This document shows positions 16,482 through 24,620 of a DNA stretch of 64,000 nt, one piece after another. Source of the stretch: Streptomyces leeuwenhoekii (GTDB lineage: Bacteria; Actinomycetota; Actinomycetes; Streptomycetales; Streptomycetaceae); NCBI RefSeq assembly GCF_001013905.1, contig NZ_LN831790.1:7764001-7828000 (forward strand), given 5' to 3'. The position numbers were made by a program, and so were the translations under genes. Position 1 is the stretch's first letter. The number at the start of each line of letters is the position of its first letter. The notes beneath the pieces are model-generated. The model saw nothing but the letters and a program-made list of their open reading frames with translations, did no database searches and had not been told where the DNA came from.

Positions 16482-17470
16482 GCTGGCAGCAGATCTGCGA
16501 GGTCCTGGACTCGGTGCGGGTGAGCCCCGACGGCCGCTCCGCGGGTTTCGCCGCATGGCAGCTCGAGGCCCGCGAGCCCCGCGACCTGGAGAAGCAGCTC
16601 GGCAAGGCGCTGTACGAGTGTCTGCACCTGCGCCGCCGGGAACCGACGGACGTCCGCGCGCGCATGGTGCGGGACCCCGAGTTCGAACACCGGCTCGCCT
16701 CCCGGATCCCCCACCGGCATCTGCCGGAGAGAACCAGCGTCGTCCGCCGTGACACGTCCGCCGGGATGACACTCGTACGCCTGATGGACGTGCGCGTCTG
16801 GGTGCCCGACCAACTCGTCACGGACAGGTCGCCCGACGCCACCGCGACCGTGCTGCTCCCGTCCAGCTTCCCGGCGCTGTCCCCCGGGTTCCTGATGACG
16901 CAGGGCACGAAGCGGCTTCCGCCCGGGAACCCCGCGACCCTGCGACGCCTCTACGTCAGCCTCCGCGCCGCCGCCGACGCGCCCGCGGTCTGGGCCACGG
17001 TGCTCGGCGCGCTGGAGGAGGCGGACCTTCCCTACCGGGCCAAGGCGGCCTCGGTCGCCTGGTTCTACCCGCGCACCGACGCCGTCACCGTGTATGTCGA
17101 CGCGCGTCACCTGGAGCAGGCGACCGCCGCGCTCCTGCCCCGTCTGCGCCGTCAAGGGGGACTGGAGCCCGCCACCTCCTGGCTGTGCCAACGCCTGGAT
17201 CCCGGCGTCGCGGCGGCCAGCGAACCCGACGACCCCAGGCCGGGCCGGCGCGGGCTGAGCTTCGGTGAACACCGTTGCTCCCTCTTCGCCCACGCGCTGG
17301 TCGACGCCCGCATGCGGGGGACGGCCTGGCGCGAGCTGCTCCCCGCGGTCCTGGAGGCGGCCAACGTCGACCCGGACGCGCCATGGCGCAACCTCACCGG
17401 CCGCACGCAGCCGCCGGAGGCGTCACCGCCTCCCCACGAGCCGGCCGGACCGGTCACGGTCCGGTCATGA
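16478..17470 (+). CDS. HopA1-family protein, class V lanthipeptide lyase (LanY/LxmY-like)
   Basis: 330 aa. The C-terminal two thirds match the HopA1 effector-type family found in class V lanthipeptide and thioamitide clusters: LRRLYVSLRAAADAPAVWATVLGALEEADLPYRAKAAS, AVTVYVDARHLEQATAALL and the hallmark GLSFGEHRCSLFAHAL. In class V systems this protein works with the kinase-like partner as phospho-Ser/Thr lyase to form Dha/Dhb. The GTG start lies in a GTGA overlap with the kinase gene. The precursor gene follows after 30 bases with a much stronger ribosome binding site. Confidence 0.85.
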   Translation: MSWQQICEVLDSVRVSPDGRSAGFAAWQLEAREPRDLEKQLGKALYECLHLRRREPTDVRARMVRDPEFEHRLASRIPHRHLPERTSVVRRDTSAGMTLVRLMDVRVWVPDQLVTDRSPDATATVLLPSSFPALSPGFLMTQGTKRLPPGNPATLRRLYVSLRAAADAPAVWATVLGALEEADLPYRAKAASVAWFYPRTDAVTVYVDARHLEQATAALLPRLRRQGGLEPATSWLCQRLDPGVAAASEPDDPRPGRRGLSFGEHRCSLFAHALVDARMRGTAWRELLPAVLEAANVDPDAPWRNLTGRTQPPEASPPPHEPAGPVTVRS

Positions 17471-17500
17471 CCAACCCGAGAGAAGAGAGGAGGTGCAGAC

Positions 17501-17641
17501 ATGGACACCCACGAGCTCATCGAGGGCTTCGACGCCTACGTCGAGGCTGAGGAGCTGAACGAGGACGCGATGGTGGACGCCCCGGCCACCACCGTCCCGT
17601 GCACGGTCGCCAGCTTCGCGACCGGTTACTTCAGCTGCTGA
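17501..17641 (+). CDS. Class V lanthipeptide precursor peptide (LanA)
   Basis: 46 aa, too short for standard gene calls. The leader (1-29, MDTHELIEGFDAYVEAEELN..., ending MVDAPA) is acidic and free of Cys and Ser. The likely core is residues 30-46, TTVPCTVASFATGYFSC. It aligns at both ends with the published cacaoidin core: hydroxy-pair, one residue, Pro-Cys-Thr at the N terminus, and Ala-Thr with three spacers plus one before the final Cys at the C terminus. This predicts a ring Thr30-Cys34 and an AviMeCys between Thr41 and decarboxylated Cys46, leaving Thr31, Thr35, Ser38 and Ser45 for dehydration or reduction. A near-perfect GAGAGGAGGTG site lies seven bases before ATG. The cleavage site is inferred. 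Confidence 0.85.
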   Translation: MDTHELIEGFDAYVEAEELNEDAMVDAPATTVPCTVASFATGYFSC

Positions 17642-17658
17642 AGCGGCTGAGGACACCG

Positions 17659-17700
17659 CTGTGCAGTGCCCGTCACGGCGCAGGGACGGGCACTGCACAG
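17659..17700. promoter_or_regulatory. 16-bp perfect hairpin between precursor and exporter genes
   Basis: CTGTGCAGTGCCCGTC (17659-17674) pairs perfectly with GACGGGCACTGCACAG (17685-17700) around a 10-base loop, 17 bases after the precursor stop. No T-tract follows. In RiPP operons such a hairpin commonly acts as partial terminator or 3' stabiliser that leaves precursor mRNA in excess of downstream genes. It lies entirely before the exporter GTG start at 17729. Confidence 0.8.
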
Positions 17701-17728
17701 TACCTCCGACGAAGGAAGGGACAAGCAC

Positions 17729-19501
17729 GTGGCGGACCTCTCCTCCGGCACCAGGCTTTCGCGTCAGATCTACCAGGGCCAGGAGCGGCAGGTGTGGGCC
17801 GCGGGAGTCATCTGCCTGCTTGTCTCGGCCGCCTGCCTGGCCATGCCCGCCGCCGTGGGCCGACTCGTCGAAGCCCTCGCCACGGGCCAGGACCGGGCGC
17901 TGTGGGTGGCCGTGCTCGCCGCGCTCGCCGTCGTCATGGGCGGAGGGAACGCGGCCTACGCCGCCGTCGTCGCCGGCGTCGCGGAGCGGCACATCCTGCG
18001 GCTGCGCAACGCCATGATCCACCGGACGCTGCGGCTCCCCGTCCGGCACGTACGCAGGATCGGCTCGGGCGACCTCGGCTCCCGGCTCACGGCGGACACC
18101 ATGCAGCTCCGCGGCTCCCTCGACATCGGTCTCGGGCAACTGCCGCAGGCGGTCCTGATGGTGGTGGGCACGTTCGCCGCCATGCTGTACCTCGACCCCG
18201 TCCTGCTGGGGGTCACCCTCACCGGATTCGCCGCCGCCGCGCTGGTCATCACCTGGCTGTACCGAGGGCTCCAGCGCTCCGCCCTCGAGCACCAGCAGCA
18301 TCTGGCCCAGGCCGCCCAGGGATACGCGCACGCCCTCTCGGCACTGCCGACCGTCAAGAGCCTGCGCGCCGAGGGACACGTGGACTCCGCGCTGAACGAG
18401 ATGACGGAGAGAGCGCGGCGCAGCGGCGTCGACTACGCCTGGCGGCAGGCCCTCCTCAGCCCGGTCACCGCTCTCGGCCAGCAGCTCTCCCTGACCGGGG
18501 TGATCGTCGTCGGTGCGCTGCGCATCACCGACGGCTCGCTCGACCTGGCCGCCCTGTCGGCGTTCCTGCTGTACCTGCTCCAGGTCGTGACTCCGGTTTC
18601 GGTGGTCGCGATGGGGCTGGGGCGGCTGAAGGCGGGGCTCGCGATCCGCGGCCGTTTCGACGAGATCCTGCGCGCCCCCACGGAGGAGGACGAGGCCGTG
18701 CCGTCGCCGGCCGCCACCGACCCGGTTCGCAGCGACCCGCGGCCCGCGCCCGCCGTCGCCTTCCACACCGTCTCCTTCGCCTACGAGGACACACCCGTGA
18801 TCAGCGAGATCTCCTTCGAGGCCGCGGTGGCCGGCATCACCGCGCTGGTCGGCCCGTCGGGGGCGGGCAAGAGCACCCTCCTCAAACTGGTCGAGCGGTT
18901 CGAGCTTCCCGGCTCCGGCCAGGTGAGCGTGCGGGGCGTCCCCGTCGAGCAGTGGGCGCTGCCCGAACTGCGCCGCCAGATCGCCTACGTCGACCAGGAG
19001 GCGACGCTGCTCAACGACACGGTGCGCAACAACCTGCTGCTGGGCTGCGACCGCCCGGTGACGGACGCCGAACTCGTGCGGCACCTCGCCCGGGTCGGCC
19101 TCGCCGACGTCATCGGTGAGCTGCCCGCCGGACTGGACACCGTCCTCGGGCAGGGCGTGGAGCTCTCCGGCGGGCAGCGGCAGCGCCTGGCGCTCGCCCG
19201 GGCGCTGCTGGCGGAGACGCCCATCGTGCTCCTGGACGAGCCCACGTCACAGCTCGACAGCCTGAGCGAGGACCAGTTCCGCCGGATCCTGGAGGATCTC
19301 GCCGCCTCCCGGTGCATCGTCGTGGTGGCGCACCGGCTGTCCACGGTGAAGAGAGCGAGCAAGATCGTGGTGGTCGACGCCGGCACCGTCGTGGGCGAGG
19401 GAACCCACGACGAACTCCTCGAGCGCAGCGACCTGTACCGCGACCTGGTCAACGGACAGCTCCTGTCGGGCCTCGAGACCGAGACGACCCGGGCGGCGTG
19501 A
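17729..19501 (+). CDS. ABC exporter with fused membrane and ATPase domains (LanT-like)
   Basis: 590 aa. It has an N-terminal type I ABC membrane domain of six helices (about 20-310) and a C-terminal ATPase with Walker A GPSGAGKST from residue 375, signature ELSGGQRQRLALARA, Walker B IVLLDEPTS and H-loop VVVAHRLST. No C39 peptidase domain is present, so leader removal must be done by another enzyme, likely the M16 protease. It would export the mature lanthipeptide. The GTG at 17729 follows GGAAGGG; an earlier in-frame ATG (17666) would start inside the hairpin and is rejected. The next gene begins one base after its stop. Confidence 0.88.
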   Translation: MADLSSGTRLSRQIYQGQERQVWAAGVICLLVSAACLAMPAAVGRLVEALATGQDRALWVAVLAALAVVMGGGNAAYAAVVAGVAERHILRLRNAMIHRTLRLPVRHVRRIGSGDLGSRLTADTMQLRGSLDIGLGQLPQAVLMVVGTFAAMLYLDPVLLGVTLTGFAAAALVITWLYRGLQRSALEHQQHLAQAAQGYAHALSALPTVKSLRAEGHVDSALNEMTERARRSGVDYAWRQALLSPVTALGQQLSLTGVIVVGALRITDGSLDLAALSAFLLYLLQVVTPVSVVAMGLGRLKAGLAIRGRFDEILRAPTEEDEAVPSPAATDPVRSDPRPAPAVAFHTVSFAYEDTPVISEISFEAAVAGITALVGPSGAGKSTLLKLVERFELPGSGQVSVRGVPVEQWALPELRRQIAYVDQEATLLNDTVRNNLLLGCDRPVTDAELVRHLARVGLADVIGELPAGLDTVLGQGVELSGGQRQRLALARALLAETPIVLLDEPTSQLDSLSEDQFRRILEDLAASRCIVVVAHRLSTVKRASKIVVVDAGTVVGEGTHDELLERSDLYRDLVNGQLLSGLETETTRAA

Positions 19502-19502
19502 G

Positions 19503-20486
19503 ATGACGGACACCCGCTCGCTGCCCCATCTGTCGGTCCTTCTGCCGACCCTCGCCCTTCATCCGCAGGAGTTCCCGCCCTTCATGTCGCTGGTCCAGCA
19601 GACCACGGCGCGACGCCTGTGGACCGGGCAGCCCCTGCTGATGGACGCCTGCCAGGGATTCGCCTACGGCGCCGGGAAGGGGTTCCGCGTGCCGGTGGGC
19701 ACGGCGGTCGCCCTGGCCCCGACACGCCACCCCTTCGAGGCGGCGCTCCAGGCCCGCGGGCTGGCGATGACGACCGGACACACCGTGGAGATGGGCTTCG
19801 GCCCCGGCGACCCGGTCTTCCAGCGAGGACTGCTCGGCCGGCCCTGGCGCAGTCCCCTCACCGCCATGCGGGAATTCATCGTCGCCTGCCGCGAACTGCT
19901 GGCGGGCAAACCGGTCGGGCTGCGCGGGGAGTACTACACCCTGCTCGGACGGCAGGGCGCCACGCGCCATCCCCGCGTGCGCCTCGGCCTCGGGGTGCTG
20001 CGGCCGGCGATGGCCCGCCTGGCCGGTGAGGTGGCCGACACCGCGATCACCTGGCTCACGCCCCCGGCCTACATCGCCGGCACCCTCCGGCCCGCGATGC
20101 TCGCCGGTGCCGAGCGGGCCGGGAGACCGGCACCCAGGGTGGTGGCGGCGGTCCACGTGGCACTCGACCGCGCCGGCCGCGACCCGCTCGACCTGCTGTA
20201 CCGGACCAGCGCGGGCCACCTGCGGGCCGCCCACTACCTCGACATGCTGGACCGCGCCGGTGTGCCGACGGACCGGGACGACTGGCGGATCGCGGCCAAG
20301 GGCCTGATCGAGGCAGGCGTCTTCCTCTACGGCGATCCCGGCACCCTCGCGGCCGGGCTGCGCGGCTACGCCGAGGCCGGCGTCGACGAGGTGATCCTCA
20401 ACCTCCACGGCGCCGCCACCACCCAGGGCGTCCAGGAGACCCTCGACGAACTCCGCGCCGTGCTGGAGCTGGGAGCCGTCCGATGA
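19503..20486 (+). CDS. LLM-class F420-dependent oxidoreductase, LanJ-like (second copy)
   Basis: 327 aa, same family as 12876-13871. Shared landmarks are ARRLWTGQPLLMDACQGFAY, ALAPTRHPFEAALQARGLA, VEMGFGPGDPVFQRGLLGRPWRSPLTAMREFI, RVRLGLGVLRPAMARLAGEVADTAITWLTPPAYI and AGVDEVILNLHGAA. Expected to reduce Dha/Dhb in the peptide to D-Ala/D-Abu with F420H2. Two diverged copies in one cluster suggest different residue or site specificity (inference). It is tightly coupled to the exporter upstream and overlaps the decarboxylase downstream by four bases. Confidence 0.85.
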   Translation: MTDTRSLPHLSVLLPTLALHPQEFPPFMSLVQQTTARRLWTGQPLLMDACQGFAYGAGKGFRVPVGTAVALAPTRHPFEAALQARGLAMTTGHTVEMGFGPGDPVFQRGLLGRPWRSPLTAMREFIVACRELLAGKPVGLRGEYYTLLGRQGATRHPRVRLGLGVLRPAMARLAGEVADTAITWLTPPAYIAGTLRPAMLAGAERAGRPAPRVVAAVHVALDRAGRDPLDLLYRTSAGHLRAAHYLDMLDRAGVPTDRDDWRIAAKGLIEAGVFLYGDPGTLAAGLRGYAEAGVDEVILNLHGAATTQGVQETLDELRAVLELGAVR

Positions 20487-21118
20487 CCGCGGCCGCCGCC
20501 GGCGAGAAGGCCCCGGGGGCCCCGCGGGAGACACGGACCCTGCTGGTCGTCACCGGCTCCCTCAGCGCCGCCTTCGTCCCCCAGGGGCTGGGTCACCTGC
20601 GGATGACACACCCGGGCGTCCGCATCCGCACCCTGATCACCCGCAGTGCGCTGAAGTTCGTCACGGCGACGGCGGTCGCCGCCGCCACCGGTGGCGAGGT
20701 GACGCTGGACGCCTGGGAGGACGACCGCCCCGGCACCCCCGCCGAAGCGCTCCACGTCGAACTGGCCGAATGGGCCGAGAGAATCGTGGTCTACCCGGCG
20801 TCCTGGCACTACGTGGCCCGACTGGCCCAGGGACTCGCGGACGCCCCCTCGCTGCTCGCCCTGCACACCTCCCGCGCCGAGGTGGCCGTGGCGCCGTCCG
20901 TGCCGCCCGGGTCGCTCGACAGCAAGGTGTTCCAGAGGCATCTGGCCGAGCTGCGGGACCGGGGCTACCGCGTGGCACCCGTGCTGCTCGCCCGCAGCAC
21001 GGGCGGGACCCGGCCGGCGCTCGTGCCACCGCCGATGCCGGACGTCATGGCCCTCTTCGACCAGGCGCCCCCGGCCCCCTCCCCACCCGCCCCGGCCGGC
21101 CGGCAGGCGGCCCCGTGA
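20483..21118 (+). CDS. HFCD-type flavoprotein, peptidyl-cysteine decarboxylase (LanD/LxmD-like)
   Basis: 211 aa. The homo-oligomeric flavin-containing cysteine decarboxylase fold is indicated by the flavin loop VVTGSLSAAF near residue 22, active-site His91 in LHVELAEWAERIVVYPASWHYVARLAQGLADA (the PASANT-like motif appears as PASWHY) and a C-terminal DRGYRVAPV...ALVPPPMP segment. It oxidatively decarboxylates a C-terminal cysteine to an enethiolate that adds to a dehydro residue, giving AviCys/AviMeCys. This fits the C-terminal Cys46 of the precursor. The last 20 residues are a Pro/Ala tail. It overlaps both neighbours by four bases. Confidence 0.87.
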   Translation: MTAAAAGEKAPGAPRETRTLLVVTGSLSAAFVPQGLGHLRMTHPGVRIRTLITRSALKFVTATAVAAATGGEVTLDAWEDDRPGTPAEALHVELAEWAERIVVYPASWHYVARLAQGLADAPSLLALHTSRAEVAVAPSVPPGSLDSKVFQRHLAELRDRGYRVAPVLLARSTGGTRPALVPPPMPDVMALFDQAPPAPSPPAPAGRQAAP

Positions 21119-22011
21119 CCGGCCAGGCGACGGACACCGTCGTCGTACCGGAGCGGGGCACCGCACTGCGCCGCTCGGCCGTCCTGAGAGCGGGGGATCA
21201 GGGTTTCCTGTGGGTCCGCAGGGCAGGCCCTCGGGCCCCCGAGCCCCTGCACACCCTGGACCGGGCGACGCGGGCGGACATCGCGGCACTGTCCACGCCC
21301 GCCGGCTCCCGGCTGGTCACCGGCACCGACGCGGGCCGGTGGCGTGGATTCCCGGTCCGGGCGGCCCATTCGCTCCTGGAGGAGATGGCCACCGGGCGCC
21401 GCCCGTCCGGCGGGCCCGTGCTGACAGCGCTGGAGGAACTGGGACGGCTGCTCCGCCTCCTGCACGACCACGTCCCCCCGGCCGCCCTGCCGCCCGCCCC
21501 CGCCTGCCTGGACCGCCTGCGCCACCGGCCGCAGAACGGGCGAGGCTGGGGCCCGCGCACGGTGGAGATCCTCACCGCCGTACAGGACGGGATCACCCGG
21601 CGCCGCCGGACCCTGCTGCGGCAGTGGACGGACGAACTGTCCGACGGCGACGTGGCCACCCACGGCTGGTGCGGACTCGGCCAGGTGGCGGCGGAGGCCG
21701 GTGGCCCCCTCGATCTCACCGTCGGCGACGACATGGGACGGGCCGCCCGCGAACTCGACCTGGGCTTCGTCATCGGGCAACTGCGCGAACTGGAAACCTT
21801 CGCCGCCGCCCCGGGCATGCCCCTGCGTGAGGCGGCCACCCGCCTGCTTTGCGCCTACGGCCCGTGCGACGTGCGCCGGGCCGCGCGCGCCGCCGCCCTC
21901 GGAGTGGCCCTGCACATCCACGACTTCGCCTGCTACTTCGATGTCGACGACGCGGAGATCCCGGTGTGGACGGCCCTGCTGAGCGACCTCGTCGACGAGG
22001 CGGCCGCCTGA
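21115..22011 (+). CDS. Class V lanthipeptide protein LanX/LxmX-like (degenerate kinase fold)
   Basis: 298 aa. It occupies the third lanthionine-synthetase slot of class V clusters. The sequence is phosphotransferase-like but degenerate: the loop reads THGWCGLGQV where an active enzyme has HGDxxxxN, so the catalytic Asp is missing. Several His/Cys residues (ATHGWCGLG, ALHIHDFACYFDVDD) are clustered in the C-terminal half and could bind metal or take part in cyclisation. Start GTG overlaps the decarboxylase stop. I infer a scaffold or cyclase role with the kinase-like and HopA1-like partners. Assignment rests mainly on position. Confidence 0.65.
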   Translation: MTGQATDTVVVPERGTALRRSAVLRAGDQGFLWVRRAGPRAPEPLHTLDRATRADIAALSTPAGSRLVTGTDAGRWRGFPVRAAHSLLEEMATGRRPSGGPVLTALEELGRLLRLLHDHVPPAALPPAPACLDRLRHRPQNGRGWGPRTVEILTAVQDGITRRRRTLLRQWTDELSDGDVATHGWCGLGQVAAEAGGPLDLTVGDDMGRAARELDLGFVIGQLRELETFAAAPGMPLREAATRLLCAYGPCDVRRAARAAALGVALHIHDFACYFDVDDAEIPVWTALLSDLVDEAAA

Positions 22012-22072
22012 TGCGGACGCCGTGCGCGGGAACAGACGGTGACGGAACCGGGCAGCGCGAAGGCGGCACCGC

Positions 22073-24598
22073 ATGACGACGTCCGGACCCGAGGTCGTGC
22101 GGCTCGGCAACGGGCTGCGGGTGGTCCTCCTGCACCGGCCGGGCGCGGTCGGCACGCATGTGGTGACCCACGTGGGAGCGGGGTACCGCTTCGACCCGCC
22201 GGGCCGTCCGGGGCTGGCCCATCTCGTCGAGCACCTGTTCACCCAGGACAGCGGCGAGCCGGTCACCTCACGCGCCCTCACCGCGGCCCAGGCGTACGGC
22301 GGCGCCTCCGGGGCCGCGACCCACGCCGACTACACCGAGTTCCACCACACCTTTCCCTCCCCGCTGCTGCCCCGGTTCCTCGCCTGGGAGGCGGAGCGGC
22401 TGACCGGACCGCGTTTCACACCCGGCCATCTGGCCCGCCAGCTCGACGGAGTCCACGAGGAGATAACGGAGCGGCGGACCCGTACCCGGTGGGGGCTGTT
22501 CCCCTGGCCGGCGCTGCCGTCCCACCTGTACGACGACTTCGCGCTGGGGCATGACGGGCTCGGCGTACCCGAGGCGCTGCACGACGTCTCCTTCGCCGAG
22601 GCGGTGTCCTTCTTCACCGACCACTACGTGCCGTCCAACACGGTGCTCACCCTGGCCGGGGACCTCGGTGAACGGGGAGCCGCCGGGCTGGAGCGGCTGC
22701 TGGAGAGCACACTGGGCCGGGTGCCCGCGCGCGGCGGGGCGGGCGAGCGTCCCCGGCCTCCCCGGCCGCTGCGCCGTGACCGCCGGGGGACCGTGGCGCT
22801 GCCCGCCTCGGACCGGGCGGCCGTCGCGTTCGGCTACGCCATCGACGGACCGCGGACGGACCCGGCGGCGTACGCGGCGGCCGTGGTGACGGCGCGCTCC
22901 GTCCTGTCCCTGGACCGGCACGACCGCCCGCCGGGCGGGGACCACCTGATCTCGGCCGCGTGCGGCTTCTTCGGCCCCTGCGACAGCCCCGATCAGGACA
23001 CCCTGTTCTTCGTGGGGACGACCCGGGGACACGACAGCCGGGACCTGGCAGCGCGGCTGGACGACGCCCTGGAGTCCCTGGCGGCGGACCCGTCCCCCGC
23101 GGTGGTGCGGGCGGCACGGGCACGGGCGGTCGCGGACCGGGTCCGGGAGGGGGAGACCGCGATGGGCCGCGCGCGATGGGCGGGCCGGGGAACGCTGCTG
23201 TTCGACGACGCCGCCCTGCTCGACCGGTTCGTCACCGGTCTGGGCGGGGTCACCCCCGACGCTGTCCGGGACGTCGCACACCGCCTGGGCTCCGCTCCTC
23301 GGGCCACCCTGCACGGGACGCCGGGGCCGGGTGCGGCTCGTGCGGCGGGACCCCTTCCGCCGCCCGCTCGGCGGCAGCCGCGGCCGGCGCCGGGGAAGAC
23401 CGCCCCGCGTCCCGCCTTCGGCCGGCTCACCGTGCCGCGGCTGTCCCTGCCGGTGCTCCAGGACTCCTCTTCCGGCGCGGGCCGGGTCGTCGTGGTCCGG
23501 GGGCGCGGGCCGGAGGTGTCGGTGCGGGTGATCGTGCCCGCCTGCGGGCTCGGCGTCCTGGCGCGGACCGGTTTCGAGCGGGCGGTACGCTCCGCGCTGC
23601 GCGGGATGCGCGTCGCGCCCGAGAGGGCGACGTGGATCGGGGACCGGCTGATCGTCGCCGCCCGCGCACCCGCCACCGGGCCCCACCGCTGGGAGGACGT
23701 GCCGGCGAGCCTCGCGGAGCTTCTCGCGCGGGCCCTCGTCCAGGACGAGCCCGGGGCCGGCGAAAGGGCGGCCCTCCCGCCGGCGGTCCTGGCGTGCGAG
23801 CTGGCGTCGGGCCAGGACGACCGGGCCGGCCGGAGCGGGGCCGCGATGGCGCCCACGGTCGTCCTGGTCACCGGGCCGGAAGGGCGCCGCGCCCCGGCCG
23901 CGCGGGAACCCGAGCCGCCGCGGCGCGCCCCGGCCGTACCGGTCCCCGCCGGGCAGGCACCGCCCGCGCGGCCGGGTCCGGGCGGGCCCGGGCCCGGGGT
24001 CCTCCTGCGCGTCGCCCCGGACTGCGCATCGGCGGCGTTCTCACTTCTGCCCCGGCGGAAGGAGGCCGTCCTCCCCTCCGTCGCGGCGCAGCACCTCGCC
24101 GTCGCCGTGCTGGCCGGGGTCGGCCGATTGCCCCTGGGCCGGCGCGGACGGCTGGCGGACCTGCGGAACGGCACCGTGGTCGCCGGACTCGAACCCGCCT
24201 TCGAGGGAACGCGGGCCTTCCTGAGCGGAACCTGCGAGCCGGGCCGCAGCGGAGAACTGCTGCGGGAGACCATGGACGTGCTGATCGAGTGCGCGGGCGG
24301 GCTGACGGCCGCCGAAGTGGACTCGGCGGCGGAGTTCTGCGCCGGTCAGTGGGCGCTGGCACTGGACGAGGACGGGACGACCGCCGATCTCGTGGCTCAG
24401 CAGATCGCCTTCGGCCGCGGCCTGGCGGAGATCGAGGTGTTCCCCGGCCGGTTGAGAGACGTGACGGCGAAGGACGTCTCCACCGCCGTCGACTGCCTGT
24501 TCTCCCCGAGCCGCATGCGGGGCGGCGTCGTGGACGCCCGGGCGCCCGAGGGCCTGCCCTCCGCGTGGGCGGTGGACGGCGAGCCCGTCCGCCCCTGA
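22073..24598 (+). CDS. M16 family zinc metallopeptidase, likely leader protease (LanP/LxmP-like)
   Basis: 841 aa, a single-chain two-half M16 (pitrilysin/processing-peptidase) protein. The inverted zinc motif is intact: His50, Glu53 and His54 in GLAHLVEHLF, with the downstream Glu region EEITERRTRTRWG and the family segment ALHDVSFAEAVSFFTDHYVPSNTVLTLAGDL. The C-terminal half (about 500-841) lacks the zinc motif, as usual. A Pro/Arg/Ala-rich linker separates the halves. M16 enzymes remove leaders in class V lanthipeptide pathways. It starts 61 bases after the LanX-like gene with GAAGG upstream, and its stop is convergent with the response regulator gene. Confidence 0.87.
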   Translation: MTTSGPEVVRLGNGLRVVLLHRPGAVGTHVVTHVGAGYRFDPPGRPGLAHLVEHLFTQDSGEPVTSRALTAAQAYGGASGAATHADYTEFHHTFPSPLLPRFLAWEAERLTGPRFTPGHLARQLDGVHEEITERRTRTRWGLFPWPALPSHLYDDFALGHDGLGVPEALHDVSFAEAVSFFTDHYVPSNTVLTLAGDLGERGAAGLERLLESTLGRVPARGGAGERPRPPRPLRRDRRGTVALPASDRAAVAFGYAIDGPRTDPAAYAAAVVTARSVLSLDRHDRPPGGDHLISAACGFFGPCDSPDQDTLFFVGTTRGHDSRDLAARLDDALESLAADPSPAVVRAARARAVADRVREGETAMGRARWAGRGTLLFDDAALLDRFVTGLGGVTPDAVRDVAHRLGSAPRATLHGTPGPGAARAAGPLPPPARRQPRPAPGKTAPRPAFGRLTVPRLSLPVLQDSSSGAGRVVVVRGRGPEVSVRVIVPACGLGVLARTGFERAVRSALRGMRVAPERATWIGDRLIVAARAPATGPHRWEDVPASLAELLARALVQDEPGAGERAALPPAVLACELASGQDDRAGRSGAAMAPTVVLVTGPEGRRAPAAREPEPPRRAPAVPVPAGQAPPARPGPGGPGPGVLLRVAPDCASAAFSLLPRRKEAVLPSVAAQHLAVAVLAGVGRLPLGRRGRLADLRNGTVVAGLEPAFEGTRAFLSGTCEPGRSGELLRETMDVLIECAGGLTAAEVDSAAEFCAGQWALALDEDGTTADLVAQQIAFGRGLAEIEVFPGRLRDVTAKDVSTAVDCLFSPSRMRGGVVDARAPEGLPSAWAVDGEPVRP

Positions 24599-24620
24599 CG
24601 CGACGCCCCTCGACGAGCGA

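Noticed and set aside
16478..17470. HopA1-like protein as a type III effector
   Set aside because: HopA1-family proteins in actinobacteria are RiPP enzymes; the gene is embedded in an overlapping biosynthetic operon and no secretion system is present.
17659..17700. Classical rho-independent terminator after the precursor gene
   Set aside because: No T-tract follows and the downstream genes clearly belong to the same operon; treated as an attenuating or stabilising hairpin.
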